A DNA stretch of 64,000 nucleotides from Microbacterium sp. JZ31 (GCF_016805985.1 NZ_CP017661.1:62001-126000), one strand, 5' to 3'; numbered from the stretch's first letter, positions 43,273 to 54,711 are shown. A program made the numbers and translations. Notes: generated from the letters alone by a model not told the origin.

Positions 43273-43292
43273 CTTCGCGATGCTGTGCGAAG
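43273..43292. promoter_or_regulatory. Dyad between ald and its Lrp-type regulator
   Basis: CTTCGC-N8-GCGAAG, a perfect 6-8-6 inverted repeat in the middle of the 78-base divergent gap. Its place and AT-richer surroundings fit an AldR (Lrp/AsnC) operator. Confidence 0.55.
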
Positions 43293-43334
43293 ATCCTTCG
43301 GACGACAATCGGATATCGAGGGAAGAGGTTCGTG

Positions 43335-43841
43335 ATGGCATCCCCGACGCCCCCGGCGACGAAGAATCGGCGACCCGCCGAGCTCGACGAGCTGGACGAG
43401 AGGATCGTCGCGATCCTCGAGCAGGACGGCCGCATCACGAACGCCGACCTCGCGGCGGCGCTCGACGTCGCACCGTCGACGGCCCACACCCGGGTGCGCT
43501 CGCTCGTCGAGCGCGGCGTGATCCGCGGGTTCCATGCGAGCGTCGACCACAACCGCCTGGGCCGCGGGCTGCAGGCGATCGTGGGCGTCACGCTGCGTCC
43601 GGGATCGCGGCACGACGCGATCGTGCAGTTTGCGGACGAGGTGAGGCGGCTTCCCGAGGTGCTGCAGCTGTTCTTCGTGGGCGGTGTCGACGACTTCCTC
43701 GTCCACATCGCGGTCGAGGGATCGAGCGACGTGCGCCGGTTCGTCGTCGATCACCTCTCCGCGCAGCAGTCGGTCGCCTCGACGCGCACGAGCATCATCT
43801 TCGAGTACCACCGGAACGCGGTCGCCGCCCCCTTCCAGTGA
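43335..43841 (+). CDS. Lrp/AsnC-family regulator (AldR-like)
   Basis: A 168-residue regulator. The N-terminal helix-turn-helix (about 17-65) reads LDELDERIVAILEQDGRITNADLAAALDVAPSTAHTRVR. The C-terminal RAM effector domain (about 80-150) includes VGVTLRPGSRHDAIVQF and FVGGVDDFLVHIAV. Divergent placement next to ald matches mycobacterial AldR, which controls alanine dehydrogenase in response to amino acids. GGAAGAGG precedes ATG 43335. Confidence 0.9.
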   Translation: MASPTPPATKNRRPAELDELDERIVAILEQDGRITNADLAAALDVAPSTAHTRVRSLVERGVIRGFHASVDHNRLGRGLQAIVGVTLRPGSRHDAIVQFADEVRRLPEVLQLFFVGGVDDFLVHIAVEGSSDVRRFVVDHLSAQQSVASTRTSIIFEYHRNAVAAPFQ

Positions 43842-43876
43842 CGCACGGGGACGGCATCCGTGCCCGTGTTGCGTCA
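43839..43876 (+). terminator. Terminator-like hairpin beginning at the stop codon of the Lrp-type gene
   Basis: TGACGCA (43839-43845) pairs with TGCGTCA (43870-43876); inside, CGGGG..CGG can pair with CCG..CCCG. The TGA stop codon is the first part of the stem. No T-run. A second dyad, GTGTCG (43878-43883) with CGACAC (43902-43907), lies before the likely metQ -10 box TAGCGT (43913-43918) and may be an operator. Confidence 0.6.
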
Positions 43877-43948
43877 TGTGTCGCTCGGATTCGCGCCTCG
43901 CCGACACGTGCTTAGCGTGGAAGGACAGCACCCAGAAGGAGCACCGTC

Positions 43949-44854
43949 ATGTCCCGCACCACCCGCCTCATCGCACCGCTCGCCGCCGTGAGCCTCCTCG
44001 CCCTCGCCGGATGCGCGTCCGGCACCGACGCCGCCGCGGGCGGCGCCGAGCTCGGCAGCGAGGAGAACCCGGTCCAGCTCGGTGTCGTGGGCGCGAGCGA
44101 CCCCTACTGGGAGGTCTATGAGGCGGCCGCCGAGGAGGAGGGGATCTCGCTCGAGATCGTCGACTTCACCGAGTACTCGCAGCCGAACCCGGCGCTGACC
44201 GCGGGCGACCTCGACATCAACCAGTTCCAGCACATCCTGTTCCTCGCGCAGTACAACGAGGAGAGCGGCGAGGACCTTCAGCCCATCGGCGCCACCGCGA
44301 TCTACCCGCTCGGCCTCTACTCCGACAAGTACGACTCGCCCGAGGACATCCCGGACGGCGAGACCGTGCTGGTGCCGGACGACGCCACGAACCTCGCGCG
44401 CGGCCTGCTCGTGCTGCAGTCGGCCGGGCTCATCGCCCTCGAGGACGGCGGCAGCGCCTACTCGACGCCCGAGGACATCATCGAGGAGGAGTCGCGCGTG
44501 AACGTCGAGACGGTCGCCGCCGACCTCACGCTCACCTCGCTGCCGGACGTCGCCGCCTCGATCGCGAACAACGACTACGTCACCAAGGCCGGTCTCGACC
44601 CCGAGAGCGCGATCGCGGTCGACAGCGCATCGGACGAGTCGGCCCTGCCGTACGTGAACATCTTCGCGGTCCGCTCCGAGGACGCCGACAACGAGGTGCT
44701 GAACAGGCTCGTCGAGATCTACCAGACCAACCAGGACGTGCAGGACGGCGTGCTCGAGGTCTCGGGCGGCACCGCCGTGCTCGCCGACACCCCCGCGGAG
44801 GAGCTGCAGGCGTCGCTGGCCGACACGCAGGAAGCGTTCGCCGCCAGCAAGTAA
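43949..44854 (+). CDS. metQ: Methionine ABC transporter substrate-binding lipoprotein
   Basis: A 301-residue NlpA/MetQ-family lipoprotein. The signal peptide ends in the lipobox LLALAGC (Cys about 22). The mature domain has LGVVGASDPYWEVYE and DLDINQFQHILFLAQYN, where the family shows D(I/V)N(Q/A)FQH. It binds methionine outside the membrane and hands it to MetNI. AGAAGGAG precedes ATG 43949. Confidence 0.92.
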   Translation: MSRTTRLIAPLAAVSLLALAGCASGTDAAAGGAELGSEENPVQLGVVGASDPYWEVYEAAAEEEGISLEIVDFTEYSQPNPALTAGDLDINQFQHILFLAQYNEESGEDLQPIGATAIYPLGLYSDKYDSPEDIPDGETVLVPDDATNLARGLLVLQSAGLIALEDGGSAYSTPEDIIEEESRVNVETVAADLTLTSLPDVAASIANNDYVTKAGLDPESAIAVDSASDESALPYVNIFAVRSEDADNEVLNRLVEIYQTNQDVQDGVLEVSGGTAVLADTPAEELQASLADTQEAFAASK

Positions 44855-44863
44855 CCTGCGCTA

Positions 44864-44925
44864 GGCGCGTGCACGAGCCTTCCGGATGCCGCACGGCACC
44901 CGGGGGAGGAACTCGCGCACGCGCC
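44864..44925 (+). promoter_or_regulatory. Long-range hairpin between metQ and metN
   Basis: GGCGCGTGC (44864-44872) pairs perfectly with GCACGCGCC (44917-44925), enclosing 44 bases with further GC pairing. It could be a partial terminator or mRNA-stabilising stem that lets the binding protein exceed the transporter subunits, a common arrangement. Confidence 0.5.
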
Positions 44926-44953
44926 TTCCGCCGTTCTCCCGAGCCGAGGATCC

Positions 44954-45981
<1,028 letters not shown>

Positions 45982-45985
<4 letters not shown>

Positions 45986-46653
45986 CCGACCTGCTCGAAC
46001 GCCTGTCCGAGCTCGCCCCGGAGCTGCTGGAGCAGACCGGCATCACGCTCTGGGTCGTCGTCGCGGCGCTGCTGTTCGGCGGCATCGGCGGCCTGATCGT
46101 CGGCACGACGATCACCGTCACGCGCCGCGGCGGCGTGCTGCAGCAGCCTGTCGTCTACGCGATCCTGAACGCGCTCGTGAACACGATCCGGCCCATCCCG
46201 TTCATCATCTTCCTCGTCGCGATGCAGCCGCTCACGCGCCTGGTGATCGGCCGGGGGATCGGCAACGAGGCGATCATCTTCGCGCTCTCCCTCGCCGCGA
46301 CCTTCGCGATCGCCCGCATCGTCGAGCAGAACCTCGTCACGGTGGATCCGGGCGTGATCGAGGCCGCGCGCGCCTCGGGGGCCGGTCCGTGGCGCATCAT
46401 CCGCACGGTGATCCTGCCGGAGGGCGCGGGGCCGCTGATCCTCGGCTACACATTCGCGATCGTGGCGCTGATCGACATGTCGGCCGTGGCCGGTCTCGCG
46501 GGCGGCCAGGGCCTCGGCTACTACGCCGTGTCGTATGGCCTGCGCAATTTCGACGAGGTCGTGACCTGGTCGGCGCTGGTCATCATCGTCGTCATCACGC
46601 AACTCGTGCAGGGTCTCGGCAACTGGCTGGCCCGACGCGTCCTGCGCCGCTGA
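45982..46653 (+). CDS. metI: Methionine ABC transporter permease
   Basis: A 223-residue permease with five membrane helices. The EAA-like loop is VDPGVIEAARASGAGPWRIIRTVILPEG (about 118-145), and the MetI pattern NTIRPIPFIIFLVAMQP is at about 64. Starts with GTG overlapping metN. Confidence 0.95.
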
Positions 46654-46699
46654 ACTGCGACGCCGTCCCCTCACGCTCGCGCGTGTGAGTATGTGACGC

Positions 46700-47422
46700 A
46701 TGGAAACCCCGCTCCGCATCTTCGCCCCCGTCGGCCTGCTCGCCGTGCTCGCGCTGGCCGGATGCACGGCGCCGGAGACGGTCTCCGACGAGCCGGAGAC
46801 GCGCGCCACGGTCTCCGCGTCCGAGGGATCGGTCGCCCCGGTCGAGCGGGCGGAGACCACCGAGCCCCTCGATCAGGCGACGCTCGAGGGGCTCGTCGCG
46901 GCGGCCGGGCTGCAGGTCGACGACGGGGCGGCGCACGACGGCGTCGGAGCGCTCGCCGGCGTGCTCGACGGGAGCACCGTGGAGCCCGCCGAGTGCCGGG
47001 CCGTGATCGAGAGCGGACTCGCGGTCCTGCAGCGGGGCGAGAGCACGATGGCCGTGGGGACGGATGAGCGGGCCGGCGTGACGGGCGGCATCATGTCGTT
47101 CGCGGACCCCGTGATCGCCGGCACGGCGCTCGACGTGAGCGAGCGCGCCGGCGAGACCTGCGCGGACATCACCGTGACGACTGCGGCGGGAGACGTCCTC
47201 GAGGGGAGCGTCGCGGTGGTCGACGTCGAGGTCGCTGGGGCCGATCGGGCCGTCGCCACGCTCACGACCACCACGATGCGGGGCGCCGACGTGACGAATG
47301 CGACCGTGACCGCCGCCGTGGGCGGCGAGGTCGTGACGGGATCGACCATGTCCGGCGAGGACGCGGTGTCGGCCGCGACCGGAACCGTCCGGAAGCTGGT
47401 GGATCAGCTCACGGCCGACTGA
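46700..47422 (+). CDS. Predicted secreted lipoprotein, function unknown
   Basis: A 240-residue protein. The signal peptide has lipobox VLALAGC (Cys about 21), followed by a Thr/Glu/Ser-rich linker. The mature domain contains two Cys (AECRAVI at about 98 and ETCADITV at about 153), likely a disulfide, and beta-rich repeats of Val/Thr. This resembles actinobacterial PknH-sensor-like or DUF5642-like lipoproteins, but I cannot assign a family. It follows metI by 46 bases without a clear terminator. Confidence 0.75.
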   Translation: METPLRIFAPVGLLAVLALAGCTAPETVSDEPETRATVSASEGSVAPVERAETTEPLDQATLEGLVAAAGLQVDDGAAHDGVGALAGVLDGSTVEPAECRAVIESGLAVLQRGESTMAVGTDERAGVTGGIMSFADPVIAGTALDVSERAGETCADITVTTAAGDVLEGSVAVVDVEVAGADRAVATLTTTTMRGADVTNATVTAAVGGEVVTGSTMSGEDAVSAATGTVRKLVDQLTAD

Positions 47423-47436
47423 CCGCAGCCGCCGGA

Positions 47437-47859
47437 TCAGCCCTGCTCGCCGCTGCCGGCGTTGAGCATCCAGGGCACCCCGAACCGGTCGACGAGCATG
47501 CCGAACGAGTCGCCCCACGGTGCCTGCGTGTAGGGCTCGACGACCTGGCCGCCCTCGGCGAGCCCGTCGAACACCGGGGCGAGCTCGGGGCCGTCGTCGC
47601 CGAACAGGCACACGGTGACCCGCGCGCCCGGGTCGTACTCCATGCCGGTCGGCGTGTCCGAGGCCATCAGGGTGAAGCCGTTGTCGAGGTCGAGCTGGCC
47701 GTGCATGACCTTGTCGCGGTCGGCCTCGCCGAGCTCGGGGCTCGGCATCTCGCCCATCTTCATGATGCTGAGCTCACCGCCCAGCACCGACCGGTAGAAC
47801 TCCAGCGCCTCCGCCGCCTCGTCGCGGAAGGAGATGTACGGAGCGACCTTGTAGCCCAT
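47437..47859 (-). CDS. VOC-family (glyoxalase/PhnB-like) protein
   Basis: A 140-residue protein of the vicinal oxygen chelate fold. YKVAPYISFRDEAAEALEFYRSVLGGEL, HGQLDLDNGFTLMASDTP and PWGDSFGMLVDRFGVPWMLN follow the PhnB/3-demethylubiquinone methyltransferase-like pattern. It is probably a metal-binding dimer; substrate unknown. ATG 47859 chosen over the upstream open frame, which is antisense to the DUF5302 gene. Confidence 0.9.
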   Translation of the reverse strand: MGYKVAPYISFRDEAAEALEFYRSVLGGELSIMKMGEMPSPELGEADRDKVMHGQLDLDNGFTLMASDTPTGMEYDPGARVTVCLFGDDGPELAPVFDGLAEGGQVVEPYTQAPWGDSFGMLVDRFGVPWMLNAGSGEQG

Positions 47860-47986
47860 GGGAGCGTCCTCTCGTCGGCCGGGCCGGCTGCCCGGATCCA
47901 GCATGAGGATGCCACCCGTCGCCGACATCCGCCAGACCGCCGGATGAACGGCTCGCGTCAGGCGCGGACTGCCTACACTGACGCGT

Positions 47987-48172
47987 ATGAATGAGGAATC
48001 CAAGAACTCCGCGAGCGACGAGGCCAAGGCGAAGTTCCGCGAGGCGCTCGAGAAGAAGCACGCCCGCGATTCCGCGCACGGCAGCGCGCCGGGCCGGCGG
48101 GACACGGGCGCGATCCACGGCACGCACGGCGCGGCGGGCGGCAAGCGCGAGTTCCGCCGCAAGTCGGGCTGA
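47987..48172 (+). CDS. DUF5302 small protein
   Basis: A 61-residue charged protein. [22 protein letters not shown] and the end [11 protein letters not shown] match DUF5302, a short family limited to actinobacteria, of unknown role. A TACACT -10 box ends 7 bases before ATG 47987, so it is likely leaderless. Confidence 0.88.
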   Translation: MNEESKNSASDEAKAKFREALEKKHARDSAHGSAPGRRDTGAIHGTHGAAGGKREFRRKSG

Positions 48173-48233
48173 GCCCGGTCGCAGAGCGCCGCGCCGGCGG
48201 GTGACTGCCGGGGCCGCGACCCGCTCCCACGCA

Positions 48234-48269
48234 GATCGGCCCGGACTCCGTGAGGAGTCCGGGCCGATC
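48234..48269. terminator. Bidirectional terminator between DUF5302 gene and argG
   Basis: Perfect 16-bp stem, GATCGGCCCGGACTCC (48234-48249) and GGAGTCCGGGCCGATC (48254-48269), with a GTGA loop. Confidence 0.85.
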
Positions 48270-48280
48270 GGGCTCGTGGC

Positions 48281-49795
<1,515 letters not shown>

Positions 49796-50065
49796 TCACC
49801 AGATGATGCCGCCGCCCGCGGAGATGCCGGCCCACGTGAGGGCGACGAAGATGCCGGCGAACACCACGGGGGCGATGCCCCTGCCCTGGCGGCTCAGGCC
49901 CTTCAGCAGCGCGATCACGACGAGCACGGCCGCGACGAGCGACAGCCCGCCGCCGAGCACGAGCCCGATGAACAGCGGGATCGGCATGAGGATCAGGCCG
50001 ATCAGCCCGACCCAGAAGGCGGCCCAGGCGGTGCGGTTGGTCGTGCGTGCACTGTTCGTCGACAT
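49796..50065 (-). CDS. Small two-helix membrane protein
   Basis: An 89-residue protein. A short basic/polar N-terminus (MSTNSARTTNRTAW) precedes three hydrophobic stretches (AAFWVGLIGLILMPIPLFIG, SLVAAVLVVIALLKG, PVVFAGIFVALTWAG). It resembles DUF4190-type proteins in layout but I do not claim the family. Divergent from the ZIP-like gene. Confidence 0.7.
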   Translation of the reverse strand: MSTNSARTTNRTAWAAFWVGLIGLILMPIPLFIGLVLGGGLSLVAAVLVVIALLKGLSRQGRGIAPVVFAGIFVALTWAGISAGGGIIW

Positions 50066-50152
50066 GCCTCCATCATGCTCCGTCGCCGCGCGGGCGGGGG
50101 AAAGATGGCGGGTGACCGCCGACCCACGGCAGGCGGCGGACATACTGAGGAC

Positions 50153-50866
50153 GTGATCCCGAGCCTGCTGTGGGGCCTCGTCGGTGCGGCGCCCCTCGTC
50201 ATCGGAGCCCTGCTCGCGGGCCTGCGGCGCTGGCCCGACCGGCTGATCGGCGTCGTGCTGGGCTTCGGCGCCGGCGCGCTGATCGCGAGCATCGCGTTCG
50301 AGCTCTGGGAGGAGGGCCTCGAGATCGGCGGCCCGATCCCTCTCGCGCTCGGCGTGGCCCTCGGTGCCGCGGTGTACTTCACCGCCGACCGGCTCGTCGA
50401 GCGCTGGGCGGCCCGCGCCGGCGGCGGGGCGGCCGCCGGTGTTCCGCTCGCCCTGGGCGCGCTGCTCGACGGCGTTCCGGAGCAGCTCGTGCTCGGCTTC
50501 GGTCTCGCCGCCGGCGGTGGCGTCAGCGTCGCCCTCGTCGTGGCGATCTTCGTGTCCAACCTGCCGGAGTCGGTCGGGTCCTCCGCCGATCTGCTGGAGG
50601 GCGGCGTCTCCCGCGGCCGCGTCGTCCTGCTGTGGGCGGCGGTGGCGGCGGTGTGCGCGCTCGCCACGGTGGCCGGATGGGCGCTCGCCGACGTGGCGAC
50701 GCCCGGCATGCGGGCGGGCCTGAGCGGCTTCGCCGCGGGAGCCCTGCTGGTGATGCTCGTCGACTCGATGATCCCGGAGGCGCAGCGGCGCGCGAAGGAC
50801 GTGGCGGGGATCGCCACCGTGCTGGGCTTCGCGCTCGCCGCAGGCCTGTCCACCGTCGGCGGGTGA
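50153..50866 (+). CDS. ZIP-family-like metal transporter
   Basis: A 237-residue protein with about seven membrane helices. ALGALLDGVPEQLVLGFGLAAGGG (about 98-121) contains the DGxPE pattern, and VSNLPESVGSSADL (about 137) follows, the usual helix IV/V metal-site region of ZIP proteins. GTG 50153 is chosen as start (VIPSLLWGL); a TACTGA box just before may make it leaderless. Converges on the hypothetical gene at 50878. Confidence 0.82.
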   Translation: MIPSLLWGLVGAAPLVIGALLAGLRRWPDRLIGVVLGFGAGALIASIAFELWEEGLEIGGPIPLALGVALGAAVYFTADRLVERWAARAGGGAAAGVPLALGALLDGVPEQLVLGFGLAAGGGVSVALVVAIFVSNLPESVGSSADLLEGGVSRGRVVLLWAAVAAVCALATVAGWALADVATPGMRAGLSGFAAGALLVMLVDSMIPEAQRRAKDVAGIATVLGFALAAGLSTVGG

Positions 50867-50877
50867 CCGGCGGGTTC

Positions 50878-52002
50878 TCAGCCGCCGTACTCCGCCATCC
50901 GCCGCTCGAACTCGTCCCTGTCGGCCTCGCTCAGCAGGCGCTCCGCGGAGAACGAGATCTGCAGCCCCTCGATCGGCTCGCCGGTCCGCGCGCTCTGCGT
51001 CTCGCGATCGGTGCGCCACTCGCCCGTCGTGTCGTTCGCGAGGTCGGTGACGGTGGCGTAGACGGCGATCTCGCCCGACGGATCCTCCGTGTACCACTCC
51101 CACGCGACCTGCTCGTCGAGATCCGCGCTGCCGTAGAACCTCTCCCGGATCGCGGGCTCCAGCCCGGAGGCGGGGTCGTTGAAGGCGATCATGTCCCACC
51201 AGTCGTGCGAGGAGAGCACGTCGCCGACCGTGCGCAGCATCGCGGTCTTGCGCTCCGTGCCGCTCACCGGCTCGTTCGTCGACCAGGTGGTCGACGTGAA
51301 GCGCACGAGCATCGACTCGCCGCCGTAGCCGTTGCGCTCGAGCCGGATGTCCTCGGCGGGTGCCGCGGTCCAGCTGACGCCGTACTCCGCAGACAGCCGC
51401 TCGCGGATCTCCCGCGAGAGGCGGTCCGCGGTCTCGCGCACCTCCTCGAGCGACGGGCGCGCGAGCGTCTCGGTCGCCGGCTCGCCCTCGATGCCGGGGA
51501 AGGCCTCGAGGTGGCGCTGCTCCGCGGTCCGGCCGCTCGCGTATCCGCCCTCGGCCGAGGTGCGCACGGCGCTCAGCGCGCCGACCGTGCCGACGTTCAG
51601 CAGCAGCGCGACGGCCAGCGCGGCGGCGCCGAGCGGGCGACCGCGCACGGTCAGGAGCGCCGCGACGATCACGCCCGCGACCACGAGCTGCAGGGCCACG
51701 ATCGTCGCGCCGTACAGCGCGTCCGTCGCGCCGAGTGCCAGCAGCACGAGCAGCGCGAGGGCGAACGCCGCGCTCCCGCCGAGCGCGATCCAGCCCAGCG
51801 GGCCCGGCCGGCGGCGCGGGGGCGTGCCGGGCACGGTCTCCGCCGACGGGCCGGTGGGCGTCGGCACCCGCCGCGCGCCGCGATAGCCGCCCGGCGGCGG
51901 CAGCGGGGGCGCGCCGTCCGAGCGCGTCACGTAGCGATGGCCGGTGTGCGCGTCGCGGCGTCCGTCCGGGCGCGGCGCGGGAGGCGGATCCGAGGGCGTC
52001 AC
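50878..52002 (-). CDS. Membrane protein of unknown function, last gene of the MoxR/VWA operon
   Basis: A 374-residue protein. A Pro/Arg-rich N-terminus (about 1-60) is followed by three hydrophobic segments (LGWIALGGSAAFALALLVLLA, TIVALQLVVAGVIVAALL, GAAALAVALLLNVGTVG), then a soluble domain of about 220 residues with many Glu/Thr (LEEVRETADRLSREIRERL; WEWYTEDPSGEIAVYATV). I recognise no family. GTG 52002 overlaps the TPR gene by GTGA, tying it to the operon. Confidence 0.72.
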   Translation of the reverse strand: MTPSDPPPAPRPDGRRDAHTGHRYVTRSDGAPPLPPPGGYRGARRVPTPTGPSAETVPGTPPRRRPGPLGWIALGGSAAFALALLVLLALGATDALYGATIVALQLVVAGVIVAALLTVRGRPLGAAALAVALLLNVGTVGALSAVRTSAEGGYASGRTAEQRHLEAFPGIEGEPATETLARPSLEEVRETADRLSREIRERLSAEYGVSWTAAPAEDIRLERNGYGGESMLVRFTSTTWSTNEPVSGTERKTAMLRTVGDVLSSHDWWDMIAFNDPASGLEPAIRERFYGSADLDEQVAWEWYTEDPSGEIAVYATVTDLANDTTGEWRTDRETQSARTGEPIEGLQISFSAERLLSEADRDEFERRMAEYGG

Positions 52003-52739
52003 CACGGCCTGTCCGTCTCCGGGCTCGAGGACTCTTCCTCGCCCTGCTGCTGCCGCTCGCCGTCGCCCTGCCGGAGCTTCTCCTCGAGCTCCTGCAGCTC
52101 GTCCTCGGACGGCCGCGGCTCCTCGGGCGGCTGCGACGGCTCCGGTGCAGGCTCCGGGGACGGCTCGGGCTGCTGCTTCTCCCTCAGGCGCTCCTCGATC
52201 CCGTCGATGCTCTCCCGGGAGCTGCGCTGCGGATCCGGCGACTGCTCGTCGGCCTGCTCCGAGCGGCACTCCTCGGGCGTCTCGGCCACGACGGTCAGGG
52301 CCTCGCCGTACAGCCGCTCGGCCGTCACGGGGTCGCCGTCCTGCCGCGCCCTGTCGCCCATCCGCTCGATCGTGATGCCGAGGTTGATGTGCACGGCGCA
52401 CGCCTCCAGCCCGGGGGCCAGCGGCAGCGCCTCCTCGAACTTCGCGCGGCCGCCCGCCAGATCGCCCGCCGACGCGAGGCCGACGCCGGCGTTGTAGGGC
52501 GCCTTGTACGGCTCGAATCCGTTCGCGATCTCCTGCCCCTGCGCGGCGGCGATCGCGCCGGCGAAGTCACCCACCACGTGCGAGGTGATCGCGCGGTGCG
52601 CGAACGCGTACATCGACGCGATCTTCACGGGCACGAGCAGGGCGAGCACCGCGAGCGGCACGGCGATCCAGAGCAGGATGCGCCGCAGCCGCGCGCGACG
52701 GCGATTCGCCGCGAGCAGCGCACCCGAGTCCGCGGTCAT
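51999..52739 (-). CDS. TPR-like membrane protein (BatC/BatE-like)
   Basis: A 246-residue protein. One membrane helix (ILLWIAVPLAVLALLVPVKIA, about 20-40) precedes a tetratricopeptide-like region (about 45-140: YNAGVGLASAGDLAGGRAKFEEALPLAPG, then DPVTAERLYGEALTVVAETPEEC). The C-terminal third is very rich in Glu, Pro, Gln and Ser (ELQELEEKLRQGDGERQQQG). In Bat operons a TPR protein follows the VWA proteins, as here. ATGA/GTGA overlaps on both sides. Confidence 0.8.
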   Translation of the reverse strand: MTADSGALLAANRRRARLRRILLWIAVPLAVLALLVPVKIASMYAFAHRAITSHVVGDFAGAIAAAQGQEIANGFEPYKAPYNAGVGLASAGDLAGGRAKFEEALPLAPGLEACAVHINLGITIERMGDRARQDGDPVTAERLYGEALTVVAETPEECRSEQADEQSPDPQRSSRESIDGIEERLREKQQPEPSPEPAPEPSQPPEEPRPSEDELQELEEKLRQGDGERQQQGEEESSSPETDRPW

Positions 52740-53722
52740 GTCGCACCTCCCCGGCGCACCCGCAGCACGGCGGGAAGCGCGGCGGCGAGCAGCGCGAGGT
52801 CGGCCGCGAGCAGCCCGACCAGGACGAGGGCGAGCATCCACCCCAGCTCGGTCACGTCGCCGGTCGTGCCGGCGGCGCGCGTCGTGGTCGAGGTGGGCGC
52901 CTCGGGAAGCCCCGGGCCCGCGTCGGCGGTGCGCAGCTGGTAGTCGACGCCGAGCTCCCGCGCGATCTGCTGCAGCGCCTGCTCGTCGATCATGGACAGC
53001 GCCGGCTCCGATCCGTCCTGGATGTACTCCGGGGAGCCTGCCGTCGGATCGCCCGTCTGCAGCTTCATCCGGCCGCCCTCTGCCGTTCCGTACCCGAGCA
53101 CGCCGCCGCCGTCCACCAGCGGCGCGCTCGACGAGAACGACTCCGGCTGCGACGCGGCGGTCTGCTCGCCGTCGCCGAGGTAGAACACCATGCGCGAGCG
53201 CTCGGGTGCGCTCTCTGTCGCGGCCGTCAGCGTCTCGGTCAGCAGCCCGTCCGCGATGCCGATCGAGCTGCCCCGCGAGTTGCGGGTCACCTCGGGCGTG
53301 AGCACCTCGAGCGCCGACCGCAGCGCGGCCGTGTCCGTCGTGAGCGGCAGCCGCAGCTCGGCGGACGCGTCGAACGTGATCAGCGCGAACCGCGCGCCCG
53401 GGTACGCCTCGACGATCTCCTGCACATCGGCGCGCACGCCGTCCAGGCGCGGGGAGCCGTCCGCCCAGTCCTCCGCGACGATGCTCGCGGTGCTGTCGAC
53501 GAGGATCACCACGTCCGTGTCGGTCGAGAGCGTCTCGGTCTGCCCGCCCGGCAGCCCGGGGCGCAGGGCGAGCGCCGTGACGACGAGCAGCGCCGCGAGG
53601 CGGAGGATCCACGAGGCGCGGGACCGCCCGCGGGTGCGCAGCAGCGACCGGACCGCGACCCAGGCGACCGGCAGGACGAGGGCCGCGAGCAGCAGCGGGT
53701 GCAGCACCGGCTGGAGGATCAC
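52736..53722 (-). CDS. VWA-domain membrane protein 2 (BatB-like)
   Basis: A 328-residue protein. Two N-terminal hydrophobic segments, a von Willebrand A domain (about 70-250) and a C-terminal helix (ELGWMLALVLVGLLAADLALLA). The MIDAS metal motif is VILVDSTASIV, so DxTxS rather than DxSxS. GTG 53722 (MILQPVLHPLL) is chosen: it overlaps the preceding stop by GTGA and has GGAGG 8 bases upstream. ATG 53737 is the alternative. Confidence 0.82.
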   Translation of the reverse strand: MILQPVLHPLLLAALVLPVAWVAVRSLLRTRGRSRASWILRLAALLVVTALALRPGLPGGQTETLSTDTDVVILVDSTASIVAEDWADGSPRLDGVRADVQEIVEAYPGARFALITFDASAELRLPLTTDTAALRSALEVLTPEVTRNSRGSSIGIADGLLTETLTAATESAPERSRMVFYLGDGEQTAASQPESFSSSAPLVDGGGVLGYGTAEGGRMKLQTGDPTAGSPEYIQDGSEPALSMIDEQALQQIARELGVDYQLRTADAGPGLPEAPTSTTTRAAGTTGDVTELGWMLALVLVGLLAADLALLAAALPAVLRVRRGGAT

Positions 53723-54711
53723 AGTCTCACCCTCCATGCCAGCACGATCCCGGCCAGCACGAGCGCGAGCAGCACGACGATCCACGCGTCGGGCGCGTCG
53801 CGCCACACGATGCGCGCCTCGCCCTGCAGGGCCGTGGCCTCCTGCTCCTGCACCCGGTCGATGATGTCCGCGACCGTCGTGTCGCCCCGCAGCGCGTACG
53901 CCTCGCCGCCCGTGGTGTCGGCGGCCTGGCGCAGCTCCGCCGTAATGTCCTCGTCCTTGCCCTCGACCGGATTCAGCGCGAACACCCGGACGCCGGCGTC
54001 GCGTGCGTAGACGGCGGCCTGCTCGACCGTGACGATGCCGGCTCCCTGCGACTCGTTGTCGGTCGCGAGGATGATCGAGCGCGAGCGTTCCTCGTCCTGA
54101 TGGTCGAAGCGCATGGCGCACGCCGCGAGGCCGTCTCCGATCAGCGACGACCCCGTGCCGTTGAGCGTGCCCACCCAGTGCTCGGGCACGTCGCTCGCGA
54201 CATCGTCGAACGCGGCGCGCAGCGACTGCAGGTGCCCGCGCACGAACGCGTAGTCGTCCGTGAGGGGGAAGATCTGCACGGGCGAGCTGTTGAAGATCGT
54301 CAGCCCGATGCGCTCGCCCTCGAAGCCCTCGAGCAGCTCCTCGAACACCTCGAGCACCTCGACGTCGACCTCGCTCATGGAGCCCGACACGTCCAGGCAC
54401 AGCATGATGTCGCGGCTGGTGTCGACCGGCTGGATCGTCTGCGCCGCCATCGGCCGGGCGCTCACGACGCCGGCCACGACCGCCGCCGCCGTCAGCAGGG
54501 CGAGCGCCCCTCCGATCGCCGCCGCGCGGCGGCGCGTCGCCCGCACGACGCTCGGCAGCCCGCGCAGCCGCTCGGCGCGCGACACGGGCGCCGCGTCGCC
54601 GCCCGTCCGCCCCGCGCGTCGCCCGAGCAGCACGCCGGCGACGATCGCCGCGGCCGCGACGAGCGCCGCGACGAGCACGAGCCACGGCGTGGCGAGGTCG
54701 ATCAGTGCCAT
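53719..54711 (-). CDS. VWA-domain membrane protein 1 (BatA-like)
   Basis: A 330-residue protein. Membrane segments lie at about 8-30 and 65-85, then a VWA domain (about 98-290) with an intact MIDAS, IMLCLDVSGSMS, the later Thr/Asp positions (FNSSPVQIFPLTDD; ATDNESQGAG), and a C-terminal helix (IVVLLALVLAGIVLAWRV). In Bat-type operons these work with MoxR chaperones, likely in assembling or controlling membrane complexes. Overlaps its neighbours at both ends. Confidence 0.85.
   Translation of the reverse strand: MALIDLATPWLVLVAALVAAAAIVAGVLLGRRAGRTGGDAAPVSRAERLRGLPSVVRATRRRAAAIGGALALLTAAAVVAGVVSARPMAAQTIQPVDTSRDIMLCLDVSGSMSEVDVEVLEVFEELLEGFEGERIGLTIFNSSPVQIFPLTDDYAFVRGHLQSLRAAFDDVASDVPEHWVGTLNGTGSSLIGDGLAACAMRFDHQDEERSRSIILATDNESQGAGIVTVEQAAVYARDAGVRVFALNPVEGKDEDITAELRQAADTTGGEAYALRGDTTVADIIDRVQEQEATALQGEARIVWRDAPDAWIVVLLALVLAGIVLAWRVRL

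Noticed and set aside
43842..43948. SAM riboswitch before the methionine transporter
   Set aside because: The 107-base leader is filled by a terminator-like hairpin, a simple dyad and a promoter; no multi-helix junction or SAM-box motif could be made.
52736..54685. Fusion of the two VWA genes into one 649-codon protein
   Set aside because: The extra N-terminal half is VWA1 read in the wrong frame; a GTGA overlap and a ribosome binding site mark a separate start at 53722.
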